This document shows positions 14,998 to 22,992 of a stretch of 24,617 nucleotides of DNA, in pieces. The stretch comes from Bacteroidota bacterium (lineage in GTDB: Bacteria > Bacteroidota > Bacteroidia > Flavobacteriales > Flavobacteriaceae). A model generated the notes under the pieces. The model made no database searches. It worked only from the letters and a program-made list of their open reading frames with translations, and had not been told where the DNA came from. Position numbers and translations under genes: made by a program. The DNA lies in NCBI GenBank assembly GCA_023427845.1, contig JAEYZX010000159.1:1-24617 (forward strand), read 5' to 3'. Each line of letters begins with the position of its first letter. The first letter of the stretch is position 1.

Positions 14998-17772
14998 TTA
15001 ATTAAACAAATTTTTATCGAACACCATCGCAATTGCTGCGGCATGACGTTTTTTGGAACGTGCGTAACTACCGGCGGCAGGCGCACTATAGGCTTTAAGC
15101 GATGCGACCCGCAGCTTCACTTCGTTGAAATTCATAAGCATATAGCTGTAAGCACCCATGTTTCGCGGCTCTTCCTGTGCCCAAACGTAATCGTCGGCGT
15201 TTGGATAGGATGCGATTATCTCTTTCAGTTGATCAATTGGCAACGGAAACAACTGTTCAATACGTACGAACGCAACGTCATCGCGTCCGTTAACTTCGCG
15301 TTCGGCAAGCAGATCATAATAGAATTTACCGGTGCAGAACACAAGCGATTTAACTTTTTTCTTATCGACTGCCACATCATCGATCACTTCGTGGAACGAT
15401 CCGTTCGCGAATTCATCAACCGACGAAACTACGAGCGGGTGACGAAGCAAGCTTTTTGGCGTGAACACGACAAGCGGCTTTCTGTATGTTGTTTTCATTT
15501 GTCGGCGCAGCAAATGATAGAAATTTGCAGGTGTGGTACAATCGGCAATAAACATATTTTCGTTTGCGCACATTTGCAGGTAGCGCTCCATTCTTGCAGA
15601 CGAGTGCTCGGCACCTTGTCCTTCATATCCGTGCGGAAGCAACATCACCAATCCGTTCTGGTTGTTCCATTTATCTTCGGCAGCCGAGATGTACTGGTCG
15701 ATCATGATTTGTGCACCGTTCGAGAAATCGCCGAATTGCGCTTCCCAGATTGTCAGTGTTTTCGGACTTGCGAGTGCATAGCCGTAATCAAATCCGACTA
15801 CCCCGTATTCGGACAGCAGTGAATTGTAAATGTTGAATTTTCCTTTGGCGTTTGGTAACTGCTGGAGCAGGATCACTTCTTCTTCAGAATCTTCAACCTT
15901 AACGACTGCGTGGCGGTGCGAAAATGTTCCGCGTTCAACATCCTGTCCTGAAATCCTGACGTCGAAACCTTCGGTGAGCAATGAGCCATAAGCAAGTAAT
16001 TCGGCCATCGCCCAGTCGAGTTTATCGTTCTCGAACATCGCTTTCCGGTCGTTGATCAGCTTAGTGATTTTATTGATGAATTTCTTGTCGGACGGCAATT
16101 CAGTAATCGATTTTGCGATGTCTGTCAGCGTTTCCTTTGAGAAAGTCGTATCTACTTTCTGAAGCATTTCTTCCTGGTTCGCCTGTTTGAATCCTTTCCA
16201 TTCGTTTTGCATGAACGGCGTGATGATGGTCAGATCCTGTTTGCGCGAAGCTTCAAGATTTTGTTCGAGCTCGGCTTTGTATTTTTCTTCGAGCCCTTTT
16301 ACGTATTTGTCGTCTATGACACCGTCGGCAATCAGCTTCTCGGCATAAATGTCGCGCGGGTTGCGGTGTTTCGCGATGATTTTATAAAGTTTTGGCTGTG
16401 TAAAACGCGGTTCGTCGCCTTCGTTGTGCCCGTACTTGCGATAACCCAAAAGGTCGATGAAGACATCGCTTCCGAAAGTCATCCGGTAGTCGAGCGCAAA
16501 AAGCATTGCATGAACGACTGCTTCGGTATCGTCGGCATTGACATGAAGTACAGGCGCCAGGGTTACTTTTGCGATATCGGTACAATATGTCGATGATCGA
16601 GCGTCGAGATAATTCGTAGTAAAACCAACCTGGTTGTTGATTACCACATGTATCGTTCCTCCGGTTTTATATCCGTCGAGCTGTGCCATCTGAACGATTT
16701 CATAAACAATTCCCTGTCCTGCAATCGCAGCATCACCGTGGAAAGCGATCGGCAGTACTTTAGAAAAATCGTCCGGAAAATAACGGTCCTGTTTTGCGCG
16801 GGTAATCCCTTCGATCACCGCTCCGACAGTTTCGAGGTGCGACGGATTTGGCGCAAGGTTGATATTGATGCTTTTTCCTGACTTCGTCAATCGGTCGGAT
16901 GTTAGACCGAGGTGATATTTTACGTCGCCGTCGAACATCGCATCGTCATCGTAATCTTTTCCGTCAAATTCGGAAAAAATATCCTGGGTCGATTTTTTAA
17001 AGATATTGGCAAGCACGTTGAGACGGCCACGGTGCGCCATTCCCATTACAAATTGCTCAACGCCTTTTTCGGCTGCGGCATCGATCAACGCATCAAGACC
17101 GGGAATAATCGATTCGCCTCCTTCGAGTGAAAATCGTTTTTGTCCGACGTATTTGGTATGGAGGAAGTTTTCAAATGAAACCGCCTCGTTCAATTTCTCA
17201 AGTATTGCTTTTTTCTGATCGGCCGAAAACTTGGGCATGTTGTCGTTATAACCGATTTTATCCTGAATCCATTGGATGACTTCAGGTTTACGGATATACA
17301 TATATTCGACTCCGATCGATCGGCAGTAGATATTTTCGAGATGCCCGAGGATTTCCTTTAACGTGCATGGCGCCAATTTCATCGCATTTGCAGCATCGAA
17401 AACCGTATTCAGGTCGGCCTGTGAAAGTCCGTAGTTCTCAAGCGCAAGCGTAGGCGAATACGTTCGGCGGTCGCGTACCGGATTGGTTTTAGTGAACAAA
17501 TGACCGCGCGTGCGATAGGCATCGATCAATTTGAGGACATTAAATTCTTTCTGTAGCTTGTCTGAAACAATACTGCAATCCTGATTGTTTTCCGCTGCGA
17601 AAGCGGCCATTTGGGCAGGTGCGGAATCGTTCGAGGACGAAATACCAAAATCGAAGCCCTGGAAAAAACTTCTCCAGCTTGGCTCGACGCTATCGGGATT
17701 CTCTAAATATTGATCGTATAATTCAGCAAAAAATTCGGTATGTGCAGCGTTTAAGAAGGAAAACCTATCCAT
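14998..17772 (-). CDS. sucA: 2-oxoglutarate dehydrogenase E1 component
   Basis: A 924-residue thiamine diphosphate enzyme (also called odhA) that decarboxylates 2-oxoglutarate and passes the succinyl group to E2. The N-terminus (FLNAAHTEFFAELYDQYL, WRSFFQGFDFG) is typical of the E1 family. HRGRLNVLANI is at 247-257. The cofactor-binding segment GDAAIAGQG is at 346-354, with NNQVGFTT at 379-386. The C-terminal block WAQEEPRNMGAYSYM is conserved. The length is close to that of the usual bacterial enzyme (about 930). The ATG at 17772 follows a -7 element by 38 bases. It forms an operon with sucB. Confidence 0.97.
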   Translation of the reverse strand: MDRFSFLNAAHTEFFAELYDQYLENPDSVEPSWRSFFQGFDFGISSSNDSAPAQMAAFAAENNQDCSIVSDKLQKEFNVLKLIDAYRTRGHLFTKTNPVRDRRTYSPTLALENYGLSQADLNTVFDAANAMKLAPCTLKEILGHLENIYCRSIGVEYMYIRKPEVIQWIQDKIGYNDNMPKFSADQKKAILEKLNEAVSFENFLHTKYVGQKRFSLEGGESIIPGLDALIDAAAEKGVEQFVMGMAHRGRLNVLANIFKKSTQDIFSEFDGKDYDDDAMFDGDVKYHLGLTSDRLTKSGKSININLAPNPSHLETVGAVIEGITRAKQDRYFPDDFSKVLPIAFHGDAAIAGQGIVYEIVQMAQLDGYKTGGTIHVVINNQVGFTTNYLDARSSTYCTDIAKVTLAPVLHVNADDTEAVVHAMLFALDYRMTFGSDVFIDLLGYRKYGHNEGDEPRFTQPKLYKIIAKHRNPRDIYAEKLIADGVIDDKYVKGLEEKYKAELEQNLEASRKQDLTIITPFMQNEWKGFKQANQEEMLQKVDTTFSKETLTDIAKSITELPSDKKFINKITKLINDRKAMFENDKLDWAMAELLAYGSLLTEGFDVRISGQDVERGTFSHRHAVVKVEDSEEEVILLQQLPNAKGKFNIYNSLLSEYGVVGFDYGYALASPKTLTIWEAQFGDFSNGAQIMIDQYISAAEDKWNNQNGLVMLLPHGYEGQGAEHSSARMERYLQMCANENMFIADCTTPANFYHLLRRQMKTTYRKPLVVFTPKSLLRHPLVVSSVDEFANGSFHEVIDDVAVDKKKVKSLVFCTGKFYYDLLAEREVNGRDDVAFVRIEQLFPLPIDQLKEIIASYPNADDYVWAQEEPRNMGAYSYMLMNFNEVKLRVASLKAYSAPAAGSYARSKKRHAAAIAMVFDKNLFN

Positions 17773-17810
17773 AGTATTTTTGAATATCCTGGTTTAGTAA
17801 AATGGTTAGG

Positions 17811-17818
17811 CAAAAGTA
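17811..17818 (-). promoter_or_regulatory. -7 element (TACTTTTG) for sucAB
   Basis: On the minus strand TACTTTTG followed by CCTAACC matches TAnnTTTG, 38 bases before the sucA ATG. The -33 region is AT-rich without a clear TTG. The divergent barrel gene starts at 17890, so the 117-base gap must hold both promoters. For the plus strand I see only the near match TACTTTTA at 17854-17861. Confidence 0.5.
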
Positions 17819-17889
17819 CGATAAATGCTATAATTGAATTGTATATTTTTTGATACTTTTATGTTTTAAGAATCAATCGATGAACTGCT

Positions 17890-18426
17890 ATGAAATTTAG
17901 GGTTTTTACAAATTTTCGGTCGTTGTGTTTGGCGTTGATGATTGGATTATTTTCTGTCAATTTATCGGCACAGGATCAGCAATCAAAAAGTGAGTTTTGG
18001 CGGAGGGTGCAATTTGGAGGGGCACTAGGGCTCGCGTTTGGCTCAAATTATACGGACATAATGGTAGCACCAAGCGCAGTTTATAACTTTAATAATTATT
18101 TCGCTGCGGGCGTTGGCCTTCAGGGAAGCTATGTGAACGTAAAGGATAGCTACAATGCCTATATCTATGGCGGCAGCCTGCTTGCATTGTTTCATCCAAT
18201 TCACGAAATTCAGCTATCGGCCGAGCTGGAGCAGTTGCGGGTAAATGCCGTTTTTGATTATCTCGGTGCCGATGTGGAAGACAATTATTGGAACACCGCC
18301 CTGTTTCTGGGTGCAGGATATCGAGCCCAAAACGTTACAATTGGCGTTCGATATAATGTATTGCACGACGACAAAAACTCGGTTTATCATGAGGCATTCA
18401 TGCCATTTGTGCGGGTCTATTTCTAA
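17890..18426 (+). CDS. Small outer-membrane beta-barrel protein, divergent from sucA
   Basis: A 178-residue protein with a signal peptide ending LFSVNLSAQ and repeated strands of alternating polar and aromatic residues: GGALGLAFGSNYTDIMVAPSA, FAAGVGLQGSYVNV, ALFLGAGYRAQNVTIGVRYN. The last strand, FMPFVRVYF, ends in the C-terminal aromatic expected of outer-membrane barrels. With about eight strands it resembles OmpA-like or OmpW-like small barrels. I recall relatives labelled alpha-ketoglutarate decarboxylase. If so, that label is likely an artefact of proximity to sucA, because the sequence shows no enzyme motif. Its stop overlaps the stop of the opposite-strand gene by four bases. Confidence 0.7.
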   Translation: MKFRVFTNFRSLCLALMIGLFSVNLSAQDQQSKSEFWRRVQFGGALGLAFGSNYTDIMVAPSAVYNFNNYFAAGVGLQGSYVNVKDSYNAYIYGGSLLALFHPIHEIQLSAELEQLRVNAVFDYLGADVEDNYWNTALFLGAGYRAQNVTIGVRYNVLHDDKNSVYHEAFMPFVRVYF

Positions 18427-18773
18427 AACCTGTTTCGAAACCACACTTTTTGCCACTCCCTTTTTAAAATCAGAAATGCTACCTGTTCGGATAATTCCGA
18501 AATATCGGAGCCATCAAGTTTCTTTACTTGGTCTTCTGCAACATCTACAATATAAAGCAGGTTCAGATATTCGGCGAAGCGGAATTGAATAAGGCGATAA
18601 ATTTTCTCGTGAAGCTGGATTTTTAATTCTGAAGGCGAAGTGCTCATCGGAAAATCGACCGGTTCATTCGCAAGGTTGAAATCCTTATTGACCTGCTCCA
18701 GAAGCTTCAGGTACAACTCTTCATTTTGGGCTTCGGCCAATAGCAGTTCGGTTGTGGCAGGCGCTGTAAACAT
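18423..18773 (-). CDS. Conserved hypothetical protein, 116 aa
   Basis: I do not recognise a domain. The protein is mostly helical and acidic at its start (LLLAEAQNEELYLKLLEQVNKDFNL), with a central SELKIQLHEKIYRLIQFRFAEYLNLLYIVDV and a basic end (LKREWQKVWFRNRF). No signal peptide or membrane segment is seen. It starts 19 bases after the polyprenyl synthase stop on the same strand, so it is probably cotranscribed with it. I believe small proteins of this type accompany prenyl synthase genes in Flavobacteriaceae, but I cannot check this. Strong amino-acid patterning and the tight spacing support a real gene. Confidence 0.7.
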   Translation of the reverse strand: MFTAPATTELLLAEAQNEELYLKLLEQVNKDFNLANEPVDFPMSTSPSELKIQLHEKIYRLIQFRFAEYLNLLYIVDVAEDQVKKLDGSDISELSEQVAFLILKREWQKVWFRNRF

Positions 18774-18792
18774 ATGGGGCAGTTTTTTTAAG

Positions 18793-19767
18793 CTATACTT
18801 TTCGGAGCATCAGGTTTTCTCCGAATTCTTTTAAAAGTTGTTTTTTATCGGCAGCAATTTGCATGCCCTCCAACGTCGCAAATGCTTTAAATGTAAAGTC
18901 GCGGATTGCGGATAATGTCGCAGCGGAAGCCCCGGTCGAATTAAAAATGGCCTTGACCGATTCGATTTTATCGTGATTGTCACTCGGACTAACAGAATAA
19001 AGGTGCAGCAGTTGTTCGGCCTCACCATTCTTTGCGAACTCCATGGCTTTAATATAAAGGTAGGTTTTTTTGTTTTCGATAATATCGCCGCCGACCTGCT
19101 TGCCAAAAGTTTCCTGGTCGCCAAAAGCATCAAGATAATCGTCTTGAAGCTGGAATGCGATCCCGAGGTTTCGTCCGAATTCATAAATCGCATCGCAATT
19201 CTTTGAGGAAGTCTTTGCGATGATTCCGCCCATTTTCATCGCCGCAGCAACCAAAACAGCAGTTTTGTATTCGATCATTTTGAGATATTCGTCAACTTCA
19301 ACAGTCTCGCGCGATTCAAAATCGACATCCAATTGCTGGCCTTCGCAAACTTCAAGCGCTGTTTTGCTGAACAGTTTTGCGAGATCGCGGAATACACTTG
19401 GTTCATACTGCTCAAAATACCGGTACGCCAAAATCAGCATCGCATCTCCTGATAAAATACCGGTATTTAAATCCCATTTCTCATGTACGGTTTCATTTCC
19501 GCGCCTTAGCGGAGCATCGTCCATTATGTCGTCATGAACGAGCGAAAAATTATGAAACACCTCGATTGCCATTGCGGCCGGCAGCGCGTCAGCGAAATCA
19601 GCGTCAAACACTTCGGCCGCCATCAGCGTCAGGATTGGGCGCATTCGCTTGCCGCCGAGGCCAATTATATAAGAAATAGGCTCGTATAAATTGCGCGGTT
19701 CTTTCAGTATCTTCTGTTCTACAAGGTATTTACCAAACTGTTCGCGGTATTCGTTAATGGCGTGCAT
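18793..19767 (-). CDS. Polyprenyl diphosphate synthase (trans-type)
   Basis: A 324-residue isoprenyl diphosphate synthase that condenses isopentenyl diphosphate with an allylic diphosphate in the cytoplasm. GLGGKRMRP (about 36-44) binds isopentenyl diphosphate. The first Asp-rich motif is HDDIMDDAPLRRG (DDIMD, no insertion) and the second is LQDDYLDAFGD. Phe occupies positions -5 and -8 before the first DD (FHNFSLVHDD). A bulky aromatic at -5 generally limits the product to short chains (about C15-C20). So this looks like a farnesyl/geranylgeranyl-type enzyme rather than the long-chain synthase for menaquinone, although this phylum needs that too. The start at 19767 fits the family, and the TetR operon is divergent. 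Confidence 0.92.
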   Translation of the reverse strand: MHAINEYREQFGKYLVEQKILKEPRNLYEPISYIIGLGGKRMRPILTLMAAEVFDADFADALPAAMAIEVFHNFSLVHDDIMDDAPLRRGNETVHEKWDLNTGILSGDAMLILAYRYFEQYEPSVFRDLAKLFSKTALEVCEGQQLDVDFESRETVEVDEYLKMIEYKTAVLVAAAMKMGGIIAKTSSKNCDAIYEFGRNLGIAFQLQDDYLDAFGDQETFGKQVGGDIIENKKTYLYIKAMEFAKNGEAEQLLHLYSVSPSDNHDKIESVKAIFNSTGASAATLSAIRDFTFKAFATLEGMQIAADKKQLLKEFGENLMLRKV

Positions 19768-19851
19768 AGCAAAGAATTTCGGCTAATTTAATGTAATAAC
19801 ATCGGACAGCAAACTGACGCAAAAAATCGACTGTTAAATTTTTGTGAATAC

Positions 19852-19885
19852 TTTGGAAACTATTTTTGTACTCAAAGTTTCCGAA
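19852..19885 (+). promoter_or_regulatory. Candidate operator: inverted repeat over the efflux promoter
   Basis: TTTGGAAAC (19852-19860) and GTTTCCGAA (19877-19885) are inverted repeats with one mismatch, 16 bases apart. The left arm lies just upstream of the -33 TTG, and the right arm ends one base before the -7 TACATTTG. A regulator bound here would block the polymerase, as expected for an autorepressing TetR-family protein encoded directly downstream. Confidence 0.6.
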
Positions 19886-19894
19886 CTACATTTG
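19866..19894 (+). promoter_or_regulatory. Promoter of the tetR-tolC-mfp-rnd operon
   Basis: TTG (19866-19868), an 18-base spacer and TACATTTG (19887-19894) match the consensus. The leader would be about 30 bases before the ATG at 19928. Confidence 0.7.
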
Positions 19895-19927
19895 CCGCTC
19901 AATAAATGTGGAGTTTAAAGGATAAAA

Positions 19928-20521
19928 ATGAAAGAGAAAATTATTGCAAAAGCTACGGAAATGTTTTTGAAACTCGGTTTTAAAAGCATCACTATGGATG
20001 ACATTGCCGGGGAAATGTGCATTTCAAAAAAGACAATCTATAAATATTTCATCAATAAAGAAGTGCTGATCGCCGAAAGCACGGAGACCATGCATAAATC
20101 GGTTCATGAAATCATTGAAACGATCATTTCAAAGGATTACAATCCGATTCAGGAGAATTTTGAAATCCGGAAAATGTTTAAAGGCATTTTCCAGTCGGCC
20201 GAAAATTCGCCTCTCTATCAATTAAAGAAACACTATCCTGAAATTTACGAGAAGGTACTAAGCCAGGAACTTCAGGAAGGATATCGGTATCTGCGCCATA
20301 ACCTTGAAAAAGGGATGCGCGATGGCTGGTACCGTCCTGACCTTGACATTCAGGCCGCGAGCAAACTTTTTTATATGCTGAATTTCGCCATCAACGAAAA
20401 CACGCAATCGGAGCGTGAAGCTCAGGAATTGGAAATGAAAGCATTGGAATATCATACCCGTGCCATTGCGACGGCGAAAGGTATCGAAGAATTAGAAAAA
20501 CAATTATCCACACCTATATAA
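19928..20521 (+). CDS. TetR-family transcriptional regulator
   Basis: A 197-residue regulator. The N-terminal DNA-binding domain (about residues 1-48) has the TetR pattern IIAKATEMFLKLGFKSITMD, then DIAGEMCISKKTIYKYFINK with the helix-turn-helix and the conserved KKTIYKYF. The C-terminal part is helical and would form the ligand-binding and dimer domain. As first gene of the efflux operon, with tolC starting nine bases after its stop, it most likely represses its own operon until a pump substrate binds. The inverted repeat at 19852-19885 is the natural operator candidate. Direct evidence for the inducing ligand is not present. Confidence 0.93.
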   Translation: MKEKIIAKATEMFLKLGFKSITMDDIAGEMCISKKTIYKYFINKEVLIAESTETMHKSVHEIIETIISKDYNPIQENFEIRKMFKGIFQSAENSPLYQLKKHYPEIYEKVLSQELQEGYRYLRHNLEKGMRDGWYRPDLDIQAASKLFYMLNFAINENTQSEREAQELEMKALEYHTRAIATAKGIEELEKQLSTPI

Positions 20522-20530
20522 CTAGTCTCT

Positions 20531-21907
20531 ATGAAAAAAACAACTTTATTAATATTGCTCCTAATCGGATTTTCCGGCTGGGCGCAACAGGCTGCAACGG
20601 TCTCACAACCACAGCAACTGACATTGAAAGACGCTATACGATATGCGCTCGAAAATAAATCGGAAGCCCGGAAAGCGCGTCTATCAATCGAAAATAGTGA
20701 GTACCAGATCCAGGAAGTGCGTTCGCGTGCGCTGCCCAATATTGCAGCAACGGGTACCCTGACCTACAACCCGATCTTACAATTAAATGCGATCGATTTT
20801 GACCAATTCCAACCACCGGGAGCCGAACAAACCGAATCTGCCGGAGTAGCATTGGTCCCGTTTGGACAAAAATGGAATGCGCTTGGCGGGGTGACGCTTA
20901 CTCAGAATATATTTGATCAGGCAGTTTTTACCGGATTGAAAGCGGCCCGGTCCACCCGTGAATTTTATCAGATCAATGCGCAGCTTACCGAAGAGCAGGT
21001 CATAGAACGTGTAGCAAACAATTACTACCAGGTTTATGTTTTGCGTCAGCAGCTGACTGTACTGGATAGTAATTTTGTGAACACCTCCAAAATTCGGGAT
21101 GTCATTCAGGGTCAATTCGACAATGGGCTGGCAAAAAGGATCGACCTCGACCGGATGAACGTAAGCCTTTCCAACATTGCTACACAACGCCAGCGTGCGC
21201 TAAATGCGGTGCAGCTTCAGGAAAACACACTCAAATTTTTTATGGGAATGCCGATTGAAACACCGGTTATAATTCCGCAAACCGAATTCGATGTGACTCC
21301 TGTTGCCTTTACCGAAAAACCAGATCCAACAATCCGGACAGAATATCGATTGCTTCAAAAGCAGGAGCAGCTTCTTGATTTTCAGCGGAAATCAATCGTT
21401 GCCGAATATTATCCAACACTCGGTTTATCGGCAAGTTACAACTACATGGGTCAAGGACCTGAAATGCCGCTTTTTAAAGGTCCTTCCGATGGAGTTTACT
21501 GGTCTGATTTCTCATCGGTGGCGCTGAATTTAAGAATTCCGATCTTCAACGGCTTTGGAACGAGGGCGCGAATCCGCCAGGCCGACATAGAACTTCGCGA
21601 AATTGAAGAAGATTTAAAAGATACGCAGTTGTCACTTGACCTGGCTTATGAAAATGCACGTACGCAGATCAACAACAGCATCATTACGATCGAAAACCAG
21701 CGCTCAAACGCAAGACTGGCTCAGGAAGTGCTTGCTGATACGCAAAACAATTATCAACAAGGACTTGCATCGCTTACCGACCTATTGGATGCCGAAAACG
21801 AAATGATCGAAGCACAAAATAATTATACCGCTGCATTACTCGAATACAAACTCGCGGAAATCCAGTTGATCAAATCTAAAGGAGAACTTAAAACACTAGC
21901 AAACTAA
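20531..21907 (+). CDS. TolC-family outer-membrane efflux channel
   Basis: A 458-residue outer-membrane factor. It has a signal peptide (MKKTTLLILLLIGFSGWAQ, cut before Q) and the two-fold TolC/OEP repeat. The first repeat starts LTLKDAIRYALENKSEARKA and the second covers about residues 255-450, including the conserved ending YQQGLASLTDLLDAENEMIE and YTAALLEYKLAEIQL. The protein would trimerise into a channel across the outer membrane and periplasm. The fusion protein gene begins three bases after its stop, so the two are tightly coupled. Length and motifs are normal. Confidence 0.94.
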   Translation: MKKTTLLILLLIGFSGWAQQAATVSQPQQLTLKDAIRYALENKSEARKARLSIENSEYQIQEVRSRALPNIAATGTLTYNPILQLNAIDFDQFQPPGAEQTESAGVALVPFGQKWNALGGVTLTQNIFDQAVFTGLKAARSTREFYQINAQLTEEQVIERVANNYYQVYVLRQQLTVLDSNFVNTSKIRDVIQGQFDNGLAKRIDLDRMNVSLSNIATQRQRALNAVQLQENTLKFFMGMPIETPVIIPQTEFDVTPVAFTEKPDPTIRTEYRLLQKQEQLLDFQRKSIVAEYYPTLGLSASYNYMGQGPEMPLFKGPSDGVYWSDFSSVALNLRIPIFNGFGTRARIRQADIELREIEEDLKDTQLSLDLAYENARTQINNSIITIENQRSNARLAQEVLADTQNNYQQGLASLTDLLDAENEMIEAQNNYTAALLEYKLAEIQLIKSKGELKTLAN

Positions 21908-21910
21908 CTC

Positions 21911-22969
21911 ATGAAAAAAATAATTTACATCGCAATTGGCATCGGGGTAATCGCATTGATCGCGTTCGTGCTTACAAACAACAAGAAGAAGAACGAGGCT
22001 GAAACGGCTATCGTTTCTGCAAAAAATGCCGCAGTCGCCGTTCGTGTAGACACCGTTCGCACCGAAAATGTCTCAGCCGAATTCATTGCCAACGGAAATT
22101 TCGAACCTTCGCAGCGTCTTGAATTTTCTGCTGAAAATGCAGGCCGTGTCAGAAGGGTAATGGTCGACGAGGGAAGCGCGGTTAAAATTGGCCAGGTCCT
22201 CGCGGTAATTGAAGGCGACAAATTATCTGTCGATGTTCAAAGTGCCAACGCGGCCTATCAGACAGCTTTGGCCGATATGCAGCGCTACGAGAACGCATTC
22301 AAAACAGGCGGTGTTACAAAACAGCAGGTAGATCAGGCACAACTGGCGCTTTCAAATGCGAAGGCACGTCTGGACCAGGCCCGCATCAGCTTTGGCGACG
22401 CAACGATCCGCTCGTCAATAAACGGCATCGTCAATAAAAGGATGATCGAACCGGGATCGGTTGTTGCACCCGGAACGCCACTGTTTGAACTTGTCAATGT
22501 TTCAAAATTGAAACTTCGTGTAACCGTTAGTGAAAACCAGATTGCATCGCTGAAGGTTGGAAATACGGTTCCGGTCAGAGCGAGTGTACTTCCTGACAAG
22601 GAATTTTCGGGTAAAATTTCGTTCGTTGCCCCTGTTGCCGACGCATCGCTGAATTTCCCTGTCGAAATTGAAATCACAAACACCGGAAATGAAATTAAAG
22701 CGGGAATGTACGGCACCGCGGTATTTGGAGCGGCCGATGCCCAGCAAAAACCACTTCGGGTTATTCCGCGCAATGCGTTCGTAGGCAGTGTCAACAGCAA
22801 TCAGGTATTTACGGTAAAAGACAGTGTCGCAAAACTTACAAAAATTGTTGCAGGACGCATTTTTGGCGATAAAGTGGAAGTACTGCAAGGATTACAGGAT
22901 GGTGAAATCGTCGTGACCAGCGGCCAGATCAATCTAACCGACGGGACTAAAATCGCACCCATTAAATAG
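21911..22969 (+). CDS. RND efflux periplasmic adaptor (membrane fusion protein)
   Basis: A 352-residue adaptor joining pump and channel. An N-terminal membrane anchor (about residues 4-22, IIYIAIGIGVIALIAFVL) takes the place of a cleaved or lipoprotein signal; there is no lipobox Cys. The first half of the lipoyl-like domain is VDEGSAVKIGQVLAVIEGDK (about 91-110). A helical hairpin follows (about 112-160). The second lipoyl half is IRSSINGIVNKRMIEPGSVV (about 165-184), then a beta-barrel domain with NVSKLKLRVTVSENQ and KAGMYGTAVF. The C-terminal part includes VLQGLQDGEIVVTSGQINL. It sits between tolC (3 bases) and the pump gene (23 bases). Confidence 0.94.
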   Translation: MKKIIYIAIGIGVIALIAFVLTNNKKKNEAETAIVSAKNAAVAVRVDTVRTENVSAEFIANGNFEPSQRLEFSAENAGRVRRVMVDEGSAVKIGQVLAVIEGDKLSVDVQSANAAYQTALADMQRYENAFKTGGVTKQQVDQAQLALSNAKARLDQARISFGDATIRSSINGIVNKRMIEPGSVVAPGTPLFELVNVSKLKLRVTVSENQIASLKVGNTVPVRASVLPDKEFSGKISFVAPVADASLNFPVEIEITNTGNEIKAGMYGTAVFGAADAQQKPLRVIPRNAFVGSVNSNQVFTVKDSVAKLTKIVAGRIFGDKVEVLQGLQDGEIVVTSGQINLTDGTKIAPIK

Positions 22970-22992
22970 TCACGACGAAATACAAATAAATA

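Noticed and set aside
14158..15822. Long plus-strand ORFs (14158-14760 and 14908-15822) opposite sucB and sucA
   Set aside because: Both are antisense shadows of highly conserved enzyme genes; the Ser/Ala-rich part reflects the sucB linker codons.
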